Shown: piece after piece, positions 1-8,435 of the stretch
Position numbering within the stretch: position 1 is the first letter of the stretch
Layout: each line of letters begins with the position of its first letter
Translations under genes and position numbers: made by a program
DNA from: CAXBNB01 sp040222275
GTDB taxonomy: Bacteria; Bacteroidota; Bacteroidia; Cytophagales; Cyclobacteriaceae
Length of the DNA: 64,000 nucleotides
Reading direction: 5' to 3'
Assembly (NCBI GenBank): GCA_040222275.1
Contig: JAVKDJ010000010.1
Location: 1-64,000 of the forward strand
Notes under the pieces: model-generated
What the model saw: the letters and a program-made list of their open reading frames with translations, nothing else
What the model was told of the DNA's origin: nothing
Databases searched by the model: none

Positions 1-105
1 GGGATAAAAGATTATGAAACCAAGGTTAGTATGCAGCGAGAAAAGTGGTTGGTAAAAACAGCACAAGACATGGGATACCAACTGGTTCTAAATCAACAAG
101 TTTAA
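1..105 (+). CDS. C-terminal tail of an unidentified protein (cut by window start)
   Basis: An open frame runs from base 1 for 34 codons and ends in TAA at 103-105. The visible residues are mostly charged and polar (including MQREKW and a final LVLNQQV). The fragment is too short to assign. A hydrolase of the metallo-beta-lactamase fold would be compatible with such an ending, but that is only a guess. It is the only plus-strand gene before the convergent outer-membrane gene that ends at 378. Confidence 0.45.
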   Translation, partial: GIKDYETKVSMQREKWLVKTAQDMGYQLVLNQQV

Positions 106-167
106 AAATACGTCATCGGTAGCGTAGCGCGGCAGTCTTTCTGTTTGATGTTATCTGTCCATTTTGA

Positions 168-217
168 TGAGATCGCTTCGATTCCCTGTCTGACGACAGG
201 CAGGCTCGTGATGACGG
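168..217. repeat. REP-like extragenic repeat, degenerate copy
   Basis: The segment begins TGAGATCGCTTCG and ends CTCGTGATGACGG. Both ends match the reverse complement of the element at 6460-6490, which has TGAGATCACTTCG and CTCGTGATGACGG, so the two sites belong to one dispersed family. The centre carries a small inverted repeat, CCTGTC-TGAC-GACAGG (185-200). It lies in the convergent gap between the first partial gene and the outer-membrane protein. Confidence 0.5.
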
Positions 218-241
218 TTTCAACTTAACTTAACGACATTG

Positions 242-297
242 GGTGCGAGCCTTTGGCTCGTATCTGGTTTGATTGATACGAGCCAAAGGCTCGCACC
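242..297. repeat. Perfect 23-bp inverted repeat (extragenic palindrome)
   Basis: Bases 242-264 and 275-297 are exact reverse complements around a 10-base loop. Each arm also contains a smaller palindrome, GAGCC-TTT-GGCTC, so the site could fold as one long hairpin or as two small ones. There is no T-run after either arm, which makes it look more like a dispersed palindromic element than a simple terminator. It sits between two convergent genes, where it could still stop transcription. Confidence 0.75.
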
Positions 298-377
298 AGC
301 ACATTGATACATACTACCGTCATTTCAATTTGTGTGTTTGGCTTGACTAAAAATTAGGTCTCGCAGCGAACAATACA

Positions 378-2378
378 CTATCTAAATTGAATTATCTCCG
401 GACTGGATATGTCGAAATCCTGAAGCCCAAGACTGCCAATGGTGGAAAAGTTGAAGTTGCGGGAGGCCTCTTCGAACGGTACCGATGGATAAAACCCCAG
501 GCGCAATTGGATGGTGCTGAAGGCGAGGTTGTCGTTTTTTAGCCTCACACCCAGGCCAGTGCCATAGTACTCATGTTTTCCCCTGGTGGTGTTGAGGATG
601 GCAAAGTCAAAGAACGCCAAAAAGGCCGTCCTGAATCCTCCTATAAAAATTGGAGTGAACAGTACCGACTCTGTATTGACCACAAACCGTTCGGTTCCTG
701 TCAGGTAAAAATTGTACAACCCCCTGATGCCGTTAGTGTCGTTGATGTTGATAAAATCCTGCGATTTTCTGCGGATGCCCCTGGTGTATCCTGCGGTTAC
801 AAATTGCCTCAGTTTGTATAGGTTGAATGTAAACAAATGGGAGAAATACTCTGCTTTCATGTCCAACACCCCCTGCTCCAACGTTCCTTTTCTGAAAAAA
901 CCACCCAACTTGAAAGTGCCTTTTAGGTAACCAAAACTTTTGAACAATTCGCCCTCGGCAAATTCTACCCCAAGGTAGTTTCTATTGAAAAACTCACCAA
1001 CCTGGTAACCTGTGGTCAATTGCAGGGACGTGCCCACCGGGATATCTTCCGTCCTTCCGAAATTACGGATCAGCCTGTCCTTGTAGTACCCGCGCGAACT
1101 CAACCCAAAACCTATGAGAAAATTGGTTCTGTGGTGAAAAGCTTCGTTGGTATCTGCCCTCACTTCCGGCCTTTCCACAAACCTCCTTCTGCTTACCCTA
1201 CCTGAAATGATGAACCGCAATCGCTCCCTTGCTTTTAATATGGAAGGTATGTGCAGTGCCTTAAAAGAACGTGCAAACCACGCATCCTGAAAGCTCTCCT
1301 TGTGGGTAATGATTGAAATGGAATCCGTTTCATTGTCAAAAGCCCGAAATTGATTGTGTACTTTGCTGCTCAGTTCCACGCCCCCTGCGTTTGTCACGTC
1401 AGGAGTGTAGAAGTCGCGAAACAATTTGATGCCATAGCCATTGTTGCGGAATGTGGATACATAATTGGCCTCACTCATTATAAAAGTGCCACCTATATTT
1501 TTCACCCTATAGTAGCCATCATATCCCAGGCTACTTTCACCGATATCATTGATGACAATATTATTTTCCAGCTCATGGCCTGTTCCGAACATGTTAATGT
1601 TGCTGATTCCGATAAGTGATGCCGAGGTTTCCGGGTCGCTGTTGAAGTCAAATTTCAATGGGAAAAGGTCCTTTGTCACAACATGCAAATCTGCATCCCG
1701 CCCATTGGCATCCTGCGACACATATATCCTCGCATCCTTTATAAAATCCAGCCGCCTGATAACCCTTTCATTGTCGGCCAATTCGGCAGCCCGAATAGTA
1801 CCCCCTTGGTTTAGAAGCAGGTTTTGCTCTATTATTTTAGTGCGGGTGGCGATATGCAGGCCATTGAGGGTGCCGGTGACAAATGATGTTTCGAGTTTAG
1901 TGGTGTCATCAACATTGGTCCCAAATACTTTCAATTTTTTTATATCTATTTGGGCCACTTTTGCCCCATCGTATTGGAGGTATCTTTCCCTACTTTCTTC
2001 AAAATTGGTGGCTTCTTCTTCCCTTTCTTGGGCCAGTTTTTCCTCCTCTTTTTCAAATACCAGTTTATAAAGGAGGTTGGAGTATTTGTTGTTGGAAAGT
2101 TTTTTTACCAACGAATTATAGAATTCGTTGGAGTTGTCCAGCGACTGTTTTTTTTGATAAAAGTGCAGGGTGTCAGGCAACACGAAGGTAGTATCCCTGG
2201 CAATGTAATAGGCATCTTTTTCCACTACAAAAAAATGGCCGGCCTTTACATGTACACTATCCAGTCGGGTGCTATTTTTCTTACGGTGATTTTGTGCCGT
2301 TGTATCAAACGAACCGAGGATAAGATATAGCACCATAGAAAGTGGTATGGAGAATTTCAAAGCCCGGTTATTTGCCAT
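378..2378 (-). CDS. Outer-membrane protein, POTRA plus beta-barrel (Omp85-like)
   Basis: A 666-residue protein with an N-terminal signal peptide (hydrophobic MVLYLILGSF, then a TTAQ-type cleavage region). A charged segment rich in E and K (about residues 105-135) resembles a short coiled coil. Residues about 140-245 read as a POTRA-like domain, with the pattern of new strand, helix and ADLHVVTKDLFPL at its end. The remainder has alternating aromatic and polar strands typical of a 16-strand barrel and ends in a strand finishing with FR. By family knowledge such proteins insert or secrete proteins at the outer membrane. This one is shorter than BamA and appears to have only one or two POTRA domains, so it is probably a specialised paralogue rather than BamA itself. 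The specific substrate cannot be told from sequence. Confidence 0.75.
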   Translation of the reverse strand: MANNRALKFSIPLSMVLYLILGSFDTTAQNHRKKNSTRLDSVHVKAGHFFVVEKDAYYIARDTTFVLPDTLHFYQKKQSLDNSNEFYNSLVKKLSNNKYSNLLYKLVFEKEEEKLAQEREEEATNFEESRERYLQYDGAKVAQIDIKKLKVFGTNVDDTTKLETSFVTGTLNGLHIATRTKIIEQNLLLNQGGTIRAAELADNERVIRRLDFIKDARIYVSQDANGRDADLHVVTKDLFPLKFDFNSDPETSASLIGISNINMFGTGHELENNIVINDIGESSLGYDGYYRVKNIGGTFIMSEANYVSTFRNNGYGIKLFRDFYTPDVTNAGGVELSSKVHNQFRAFDNETDSISIITHKESFQDAWFARSFKALHIPSILKARERLRFIISGRVSRRRFVERPEVRADTNEAFHHRTNFLIGFGLSSRGYYKDRLIRNFGRTEDIPVGTSLQLTTGYQVGEFFNRNYLGVEFAEGELFKSFGYLKGTFKLGGFFRKGTLEQGVLDMKAEYFSHLFTFNLYKLRQFVTAGYTRGIRRKSQDFININDTNGIRGLYNFYLTGTERFVVNTESVLFTPIFIGGFRTAFLAFFDFAILNTTRGKHEYYGTGLGVRLKNDNLAFSTIQLRLGFYPSVPFEEASRNFNFSTIGSLGLQDFDISSPEIIQFR

Positions 2379-2429
2379 AGATTGTATGCCCTAAATATTG
2401 TGGATCAAAACGAAATCTAATAACGAAAT

Positions 2430-3203
2430 TTATTTCGTCATCATACAAAAAAGATCAAGATTTGATTCGGATTCTTCATTTAGGAAATAATCGCTGTGGG
2501 AGATATCCGTTACCAGGGAGGTATTGGCATCCTGTAGCATCTTCCTGTTGAGGCGATTGAGTATGTCATAGGGTATTCTCAGTACCTGGGCGGGAAGCCG
2601 GTATTGTAGATTGAATATATCGAAACGAGTGAATTTAGCAACAGAAACCTTGTTCTCCTCATAGTAGTCCATCACCTTTTCGTTTCCGGCAATCCCCTTC
2701 ATTTCTACTTTGCTGAAAACAGACCCGGCCAATGTCTTGAGTTCATCATTGGTATATTCCCTAATGTGCCACGGGTTTCTGGTCAATGTCATTTTAATGT
2801 TGGGTGTGGTGATGATGGCCATGCCGCCTGGTTTCAAAACCCGATGAATTTCTTTCAGAAATTTCTTGTCGTCCTGGATGTGTTCTATCACCTGAAAGCT
2901 GATCACTACATCAAATGCATTGTCTTGTAATTCAGTGAAAGGTGGAAAATGCATTTGATGAAATGCAACATCCGGATATTCTGATTTCAGCTTGTCAATG
3001 ACCTGAGGGATTTTGTCCAGGGCCGTATAGCTGTTGGTTTTTGATGCCAAAAGGCCTATCCCCCGGCCTTCTCCACACCCTGGCTCCAGCACATCGCCAT
3101 GAATGAAAGGTTCGGCTTCATAGTACGCTTTAAGTAATCTCTGGTGAATGGGATTGTCAGAAACAATTTTGTCCGATGCTATCTCTGTCGTGTATGTGCT
3201 CAT
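2430..3203 (-). CDS. Class I SAM-dependent methyltransferase
   Basis: The preferred ATG start at 3203 gives 257 residues; a TTG three codons upstream is also possible. Motif I reads VLEPGCGEGRGIGLLA, an acidic post-I residue follows in YTALDK, and a motif II/III segment reads FDVVISFQVIEHIQD, then LKPGG. This is the standard Rossmann methyltransferase core of the Methyltransf_11/25 type, so it binds S-adenosylmethionine. The C-terminal 90 residues are lineage-specific and probably set the acceptor, which cannot be identified. The gene lies 51 bases upstream of the outer-membrane gene on the same strand, so the two may be co-transcribed, and it is divergent from the GWxTD gene. Confidence 0.85.
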   Translation of the reverse strand: MSTYTTEIASDKIVSDNPIHQRLLKAYYEAEPFIHGDVLEPGCGEGRGIGLLASKTNSYTALDKIPQVIDKLKSEYPDVAFHQMHFPPFTELQDNAFDVVISFQVIEHIQDDKKFLKEIHRVLKPGGMAIITTPNIKMTLTRNPWHIREYTNDELKTLAGSVFSKVEMKGIAGNEKVMDYYEENKVSVAKFTRFDIFNLQYRLPAQVLRIPYDILNRLNRKMLQDANTSLVTDISHSDYFLNEESESNLDLFCMMTK

Positions 3204-3317
3204 TGCCCACAAAATTAACGTTTTCCCACAGTTTAAAATGTCATTAAAAACTATATTCGTAAATATTTACGCTCATATTGTGTATATTTTTAGCTATTAA
3301 TTGAAGAGTAAATATTT

Positions 3318-4610
3318 ATGACACCCAAATTGGCAACACACCAGCTTGGAAAATCTTTAAAAACCCAAAGTTGTACATTAACCTTAATGCCCTTACTTTC
3401 AGTATTTAACACCGGCCTGCTTCATTCTTTGAAATTCCAACAGACAAAACAGGTGTTTGGCCTGATGATGCTGCTGGTATTTTTGTCGATCAATGCCAAT
3501 GCACTTGACCTGACCAAGCAGAACTTTAACTACCTCTACGACCCGTATTCGCCTGTGAGGATCAGGCACAAAATCACACAAAGCGGCAGTGATTTCACCC
3601 TCTATATCATGCTCAATTTGAAGAACCCATTGAGGCCGGAAAATGCGTTCGTTATGGATATACTGGCCCAAAATGGCTATAAGGATAAAAAGGAAATAGT
3701 GCTGGACACAGATTTGGTCAAGCGGGATTCGACAAGAAGGCTGATACTTTTCAAGTATGAGTTCAATGTAGAACCTCAATATGACCTTTTGGTAGGCAGT
3801 TTCCTGATCAACAATGTTTACTACTATTATGACATACCAGTAAATGGGGGGCTGGAATTTCCTTTACCGCAGGTGGTTCCATTAAAAGAAAATGGCTGGC
3901 CATATTTTGACTATTATATAAAAAAAGGAAATACCCTGAACTTTGATAGGGAGGTATATACCTTTCAATACGATGATCAATTTGGGACAGCCAGGCCACC
4001 AATGTCATCGAGCGGTGAGCCTAAACCCAATACGATAAGAATAGATACTTCATTCAGGGCCAATATGTATGAAACCGAAAGGGAACGCGTTTTGTCGTTT
4101 GTCCAGACGGATAGTTCCAGCAATTCGGGTTGCTCGTTCCTTACAGTATCTCCGTACTTCCCAAAATTCAGACGGGTGGACGACCTGGCCAAAACCGTGC
4201 TGTATTTATGCAAAACGGAAGAATACGATGCAATTCAAAATGCCAAGGAGAAGAAAAAGGCTTTTGACAGGTTTTGGATATCCGTAATTGTTTCACCTGA
4301 CAGGGCAAGGTCGGTTTTAAAGAGATATTATCATAATGTAACCCTGGCCAATTCACTTTTCACCGATTACAAGGAAGGCTGGCGGACCGATAGGGGCATG
4401 ATACTCATCATTTACGGATACCCCAAAGAAGTTACGCGCACCGACGAAGAAGAAATATGGACCTACAGCATCAATGGTAAGAAGCAAAACTTTAATTTCG
4501 CAAAAGTTCCCAATTTGTTCGTCCAACACCACTATGTCTTGGTACGTGACAAAGACTTATCAAAAGTTTGGCTTAATGAAGTAGGAAAATGGAGAAAAGG
4601 AAATATGTAA
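3318..4610 (+). CDS. GWxTD domain-containing exported protein
   Basis: A 430-residue protein. The name-giving motif is visible as GWRTDRGMILIIYG near residue 355, followed by YPKEVTRTDEEEIWTY. This C-terminal GWxTD domain is widespread in Bacteroidota and its function is not established as far as I know. The first 45 residues are polar, and the real hydrophobic signal segment is VFGLMMLLVFLSINANA (about residues 46-62), so the true start may be an internal ATG (codon 24) rather than 3318. The last 22 bases overlap the rlmB start, which suggests translational coupling. Confidence 0.85.
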   Translation: MTPKLATHQLGKSLKTQSCTLTLMPLLSVFNTGLLHSLKFQQTKQVFGLMMLLVFLSINANALDLTKQNFNYLYDPYSPVRIRHKITQSGSDFTLYIMLNLKNPLRPENAFVMDILAQNGYKDKKEIVLDTDLVKRDSTRRLILFKYEFNVEPQYDLLVGSFLINNVYYYYDIPVNGGLEFPLPQVVPLKENGWPYFDYYIKKGNTLNFDREVYTFQYDDQFGTARPPMSSSGEPKPNTIRIDTSFRANMYETERERVLSFVQTDSSSNSGCSFLTVSPYFPKFRRVDDLAKTVLYLCKTEEYDAIQNAKEKKKAFDRFWISVIVSPDRARSVLKRYYHNVTLANSLFTDYKEGWRTDRGMILIIYGYPKEVTRTDEEEIWTYSINGKKQNFNFAKVPNLFVQHHYVLVRDKDLSKVWLNEVGKWRKGNM

Positions 4611-5371
4611 AGTACAACAGGCCCAAAGAGGTGTCCAGAAACGAAGAGGACATGATCTTTGGCACCCGGGCCCTGATTGAAACGATCAAATCGGGCAAGC
4701 AAATCGAAAAAATTTTCGTTCAGAAAGGCTTGAACAATGAGTTGTTTTCCGAATTGAACGAATTGATCAGGCAACACAGGTTGGGCGTTTCCAAAGTACC
4801 TGTGGAAAAGCTGAACAGGCTCACCCGAAAAAACCACCAGGGGGTAATTGCCTTTGTTTCCCCGGTTACCTATGTTCCACTGCACAATATAGTTGCTTCG
4901 AGCTATGAAAATGGACGAACACCGCTGGTGCTTATCCTCGACCGCATAACGGATGTTAGGAATTTTGGGGCCATTTGTCGTACAGCAGAATGTACAGGGG
5001 TAAATGCTGTGGTAATTCCTTCTAAAGGGGGTGCACTCATCAATAGCGATGCTGTTAAGACTTCAGCAGGAGCGCTAAACTATTTGTCAATTTGTAAGGA
5101 AGACAACCTACTAAACACAGTAACTTATTTGAAAGACAGTGGCTTTCAGGTCATAGCCTGTACGGAAAAAACAGACAAGCTCATATTTGATATGGAATAC
5201 AATATTCCTACGGCAATTATTGTGGGGTCGGAAGAAGATGGTATTTCTGATGAGCTCATTCGGGTGTCGGACGAGTCTGCCAAGATTCCACTTCATGGCG
5301 AAATAGGCTCACTTAATGTATCAGTAGCAGCCGCTGTGGTGTTGTATGAATGTTTGAGACAAAGGATATAA
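4589..5371 (+). CDS. rlmB: 23S rRNA (guanosine-2'-O-)methyltransferase RlmB, TrmH/SpoU family
   Basis: A 260-residue SpoU-class knotted methyltransferase with all three family motifs: motif 1 in LDRITDVRNFGAICRTAE, motif 2 in IVGSEEDGIS, and motif 3 in PLHGEIGSLNVSVAAAVVL. The N-terminal substrate-binding domain (IFGTRALIETIKSGKQIEK) places it with RlmB, which methylates the ribose of G2251 in the peptidyl-transferase loop of 23S rRNA. The start at 4589 overlaps the preceding gene by 22 bases; the basic tail it adds before the first domain is usual in this phylum. The gene ends 3 bases from a convergent gene. Confidence 0.9.
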   Translation: MEKRKYVKYNRPKEVSRNEEDMIFGTRALIETIKSGKQIEKIFVQKGLNNELFSELNELIRQHRLGVSKVPVEKLNRLTRKNHQGVIAFVSPVTYVPLHNIVASSYENGRTPLVLILDRITDVRNFGAICRTAECTGVNAVVIPSKGGALINSDAVKTSAGALNYLSICKEDNLLNTVTYLKDSGFQVIACTEKTDKLIFDMEYNIPTAIIVGSEEDGISDELIRVSDESAKIPLHGEIGSLNVSVAAAVVLYECLRQRI

Positions 5372-5374
5372 GCA

Positions 5375-6268
5375 CTAATCCTTGTATTCGAAGGTAATAT
5401 TGCCCAGGGCCACATCGAGGGTGAACGTCATGAGGTTTTCCGCATCGGCCTTGTATTGCGAGTTCACGTACACGTTTTTATCCACTTCTTCAAACCCTTT
5501 CTTTACTGATATATTACAAAGCGGCGATTTCTTGAAATAGATGATGGCAGGTATGTTTTTGTTGGGCAGTATCACTTTTAGGTTGCCAGCCCCAACGCTT
5601 GCATTCACGCTGCACTTTTCCATGGAGCTTTCATTGAAATCCAACACGGCATTGCCAAACCCTACATCTGCTATGATGCACTTTGCTTTTGACAAGTTGA
5701 TGTTTTCCGCTCTGATCGATCCCAGGTCCACTTTTACCAAAAAAGTATCCATGGGGCAATTGTTGGGTTTTAAATTATCGTATTGAACGTTTACGTTGGC
5801 ACTGCCTGTTTGGATTTTGAGTTTTGACACGGCCAATCCGGACAGGTTCACGTTGGCATTGCCTACCCCATAGTTGAGGTTGAGGTTATATACTTTTTGG
5901 TCGTTGAAGTACAACTTCCACAAATTCATATTGTCTTCATCCCTGGAGCCAAATACGTTATAAGCTATCGTTTGGCTCAAACCGCTTTTTTTATAGTCCT
6001 CCAGATTGAGGTCCACATGATTGATGCCTTGTTTGATGTCTGAATAAAAAGTTGGGTTCACATCCCTGAAGTCAGGATTTCCATAGATGGAAATAGGGTC
6101 GGTGTGGTAAGAAGGTTTGATGTAACAGGTTCCCGAGGTGGCTTTTAGGGAGAAGTTGATGGTGTCGAAGGAGCTTTCGTTTTTGACAGCATAAAATTTT
6201 TTAAGTTGTCCATAGCATTGACAACAACAACAAAATCCGGTAAAAAAGACCAATATTCCCCTCAGCAT
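5375..6268 (-). CDS. Exported toastrack (DUF4097/LiaF-like) beta-helix protein
   Basis: A 297-residue protein with an N-terminal hydrophobic signal containing an unusual cysteine run (FCCCCQCYGQ, about residues 12-21). The body repeats short beta-strands of the type NVNLSGLAVSKLKIQTGSANV and VDLGSIRAENINLS, with glycine turns and alternating small residues. This is the pattern of the right-handed beta repeat in DUF4097/LiaF C-terminal (toastrack) domains, often annotated as putative auto-transporter adhesin head. A role in envelope stress sensing or the cell surface is possible but unproven. It is tail-to-tail with rlmB and stands alone on its strand, with a palindromic element upstream. Confidence 0.65.
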   Translation of the reverse strand: MLRGILVFFTGFCCCCQCYGQLKKFYAVKNESSFDTINFSLKATSGTCYIKPSYHTDPISIYGNPDFRDVNPTFYSDIKQGINHVDLNLEDYKKSGLSQTIAYNVFGSRDEDNMNLWKLYFNDQKVYNLNLNYGVGNANVNLSGLAVSKLKIQTGSANVNVQYDNLKPNNCPMDTFLVKVDLGSIRAENINLSKAKCIIADVGFGNAVLDFNESSMEKCSVNASVGAGNLKVILPNKNIPAIIYFKKSPLCNISVKKGFEEVDKNVYVNSQYKADAENLMTFTLDVALGNITFEYKD

Positions 6269-6591
6269 GAACTAACGTACGTATGCGTTAAATTAGAGTT
6301 GCAATTATAATAAAAAATGGATGGATAGTGTAGTCGTGCCTTCAGCGCTGTTTTGGTTTGCAGCCTATCCTTAGGATTACCGCTCATGTTTAATAGAAAA
6401 ATGCCACCTCTAACTTTCAAAGTACCAAAAAAAAGAGGCTGTCTCAAAAGTCTAACAAACCGTCATCACGAGTGTAGCGAAGTGATCTCAATCTTTGATT
6501 GTACTTTGTATAATAAGATTGCTTCACTCCGTTCGCAATGACGGAATACTTTTGAGATAGCCTCTTTTTAAATTTATTCCTATCGGATAGC
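6269..6591. other. Intergenic stretch upstream of the toastrack gene
   Basis: This 323-base gap has no credible gene. Its right half (6430-6569) is a nested palindromic element; its left half is AT-rich and probably holds the promoter of the minus-strand toastrack gene, although no clear TAnnTTTG box was recognised there. Confidence 0.6.
6430..6569. repeat. MITE-like nested palindrome with terminal inverted repeats
   Basis: Terminal inverted repeats of 21 bases (6430-6450 and 6549-6569) match at 20 positions: AAAAAGAGGCTGTCTCAAAA against a copy containing GAGATAGCCTC. Inside them lie two REP-like arms that are imperfect reverse complements of each other. They begin CCGTCATCACGAG (6460) and end CGCAATGACGG (about 6544). 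The inner arms match the repeat at 168-217. The right end lies 22 bases beyond the dnaJ stop and has flanking A and T runs, so the element could also act as a bidirectional terminator. Confidence 0.75.
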
Positions 6592-7716
6592 TTACTCCAT
6601 TATAAAGTCTTTCATTTTAGCAAAGAAGCCTTTTTCTTTTGATCCGGGGCTTGGGCTGAAATTTTCAGATTCCCTAAGCCCTTCCAGGACATCTTTCTCC
6701 TCCCGGGTCAGGTGTTTGGGTGTCCAGATGTTGATGGACACCAGTTGGTCTCCTTTTCCATATCCATTGATATCCCTAATACCTTTTCCCCTCAACCGGA
6801 GTACTTTTCCACTCTGGGTACCACTATCAATTTTGATTTTTACTTTGCCTTCGATAGTAGGCACTTCTACCGTTGTGCCGAGGGTGGCATCCACAAAGTT
6901 GAGGTACAATTCATATATGATATTGTTGCCTTCCCTTTTGAGTATCGGATCTTCGATTTCCTCTACCACTATCAGCAGATCGCCTGGAATGCCTCCTCCC
7001 GGGGCTTCATTTCCTTTGCCTGTCATGGACAACTGCATGCCATCTACCACACCTGGTGGAATTTTTACAGGCAAAATTTCCTCTTTATAGGTAAGGCCTG
7101 AATTATCAACGCCTGGAGGCTTGTGGTCGATAGTTTTTCCTGCCCCATTACATGATGGACATGTAGAGGCAGTTACCATCTGGCCCAGCATGGTGTTCAC
7201 CGCTTTTCGCACCTGGCCAGACCCGCCACAGCTCGAACATGACTTGAACGTCACGCCTTCGGCTGTCACCAACCGGTTGACTTTTATCTTTTTCTCAACA
7301 CCATTGGCGATATCTTCAAGGCTCATTTTTAGCTTAATGCGGAGATTGGTGCCCTTTTTCTGCCGTGAACGTCCACCGCCACCGCCAAAAAAGCTGTCGA
7401 AGGGGCTGCCACCGCCACCTCCGAATATGTCACCAAATTGGGAGAATATGTCTTCCATATTCATACCACCGCCACCGAATCCGCCAGCACCGCCTACTCC
7501 CTGGTGCCCAAATTGATCGTATCGTTGTTTTTTCTCAACATTGCTCAATACCTCATAGGCCTCAGCTGCTTCCTTGAATTTGTCTTCGGCGGAGGGATCA
7601 TCGGGGTTTTTGTCAGGATGGTATTTGATGGCAATCTTGCGGTATGCCTTTTTTATTTCATCAGCTGATGCCCCTTTGTCAACTCCCAGTATTTCGTAAA
7701 AATCTCTTTTGGCCAT
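6592..7716 (-). CDS. dnaJ: Chaperone DnaJ lacking one zinc centre
   Basis: A 374-residue type-I Hsp40 co-chaperone that delivers unfolded protein to DnaK and stimulates its ATPase. The J-domain (residues 1-70) has the HPD motif at 33-35. A G/F-rich linker follows (72-116), then the central domain, the two substrate-binding barrels and a C-terminal helix. The central domain contains only two CxxCxGxG motifs (Cys160/163 and Cys186/189) instead of four. The first motif is replaced by LVTAEGVTF and the fourth by HKPPGVDNSG. By family numbering motifs 2 and 3 form zinc centre II, so centre I has been lost. It follows grpE by 3 bases and forms an operon with it. Confidence 0.95.
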   Translation of the reverse strand: MAKRDFYEILGVDKGASADEIKKAYRKIAIKYHPDKNPDDPSAEDKFKEAAEAYEVLSNVEKKQRYDQFGHQGVGGAGGFGGGGMNMEDIFSQFGDIFGGGGGSPFDSFFGGGGGRSRQKKGTNLRIKLKMSLEDIANGVEKKIKVNRLVTAEGVTFKSCSSCGGSGQVRKAVNTMLGQMVTASTCPSCNGAGKTIDHKPPGVDNSGLTYKEEILPVKIPPGVVDGMQLSMTGKGNEAPGGGIPGDLLIVVEEIEDPILKREGNNIIYELYLNFVDATLGTTVEVPTIEGKVKIKIDSGTQSGKVLRLRGKGIRDINGYGKGDQLVSINIWTPKHLTREEKDVLEGLRESENFSPSPGSKEKGFFAKMKDFIME

Positions 7717-7719
7717 GAT

Positions 7720-8271
7720 CTATGCTCCGGTTACAACTTTGGCAAACCTGATTACCTTGTCGCTAAGCAGGTACCCGTTTTCTATTACATCTACAATTTT
7801 TCCTTTCAGCTCTTCTTCAGGTGCTGGGATTTGGGTGATAGCTTCGTGTAGTTCAGTGTCGAAATCAGAGCCTTTTTCTACTTCTATTTTTTTAATGCCT
7901 TTTTGTTCCAAAGCATTTTTGAACTTGGAATAGATCAGGTCAATTCCCTCTTTCATTGCTGTCACCTGCATATCTTCCTTGTACGACTTGTCGGCCCTTT
8001 CGAAATCGTCCAATATTGGCAGAAGTGAATGCATCAGGCCTTCGTTGGCAGTGCCCACAAGCTCCAGTTTTTCCTTGGCCGTTCTCCTGCGGAAATTTTC
8101 AAACTCCGAATACAGCCTCAAATATTTGTCTTTGGCTTCTGCCAATTCCTGCTTCAGCTCTTCTTGTTTCGACTTTTTCTTCTTTTCCTCTTTTTTCTTC
8201 GCCCCCTCTTTGCCATTCAGCTCTTCCACCGATTGATCAGCTTCTTTTTCTTTGGTCTTTGCTTTTGCCAT
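7720..8271 (-). CDS. grpE: Nucleotide exchange factor GrpE
   Basis: A 183-residue protein using the ATG at 8271; a GTG five codons upstream is less likely. The N-terminal 55 residues are highly charged (KKKEEKKKKSKQEELKQEL) and lead into the long coiled-coil helix, then FENFRRRTAKEKLEL, the family signature. The beta-domain ends with the motif GYLLSDKVIRFAKVVV-like text (observed GYLLSDKVIRFAKVVTGA). GrpE releases ADP from DnaK. The stop codon lies 3 bases before dnaJ, so the two are certainly one operon. No CIRCE operator was found upstream. Confidence 0.95.
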   Translation of the reverse strand: MAKAKTKEKEADQSVEELNGKEGAKKKEEKKKKSKQEELKQELAEAKDKYLRLYSEFENFRRRTAKEKLELVGTANEGLMHSLLPILDDFERADKSYKEDMQVTAMKEGIDLIYSKFKNALEQKGIKKIEVEKGSDFDTELHEAITQIPAPEEELKGKIVDVIENGYLLSDKVIRFAKVVTGA

Positions 8272-8435
8272 GTTTTTAATATGCACTTTTTTATTCGCAA
8301 CCTACCCGTCAATTATTTTGCCATACCTGTATTTATGCCATATTGACACGAAAACGTATGTCACTCCGGGTGAGGGTGTCAGTCTTTGATAATGTAAAAA
8401 GTTGTGGAATCAGGAAAATGGCCCACCAGTTTGTT

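Noticed and set aside
1549..2070. 173-codon antisense frame inside the outer-membrane gene
   Set aside because: Opposite strand of a convincing POTRA/barrel gene; its serine- and leucine-rich text is a translation artefact.
8271..8435. Possible CIRCE or heat-shock operator upstream of grpE
   Set aside because: The short inverted repeats around 8344-8386 do not match the CIRCE pattern and are too weak to call.
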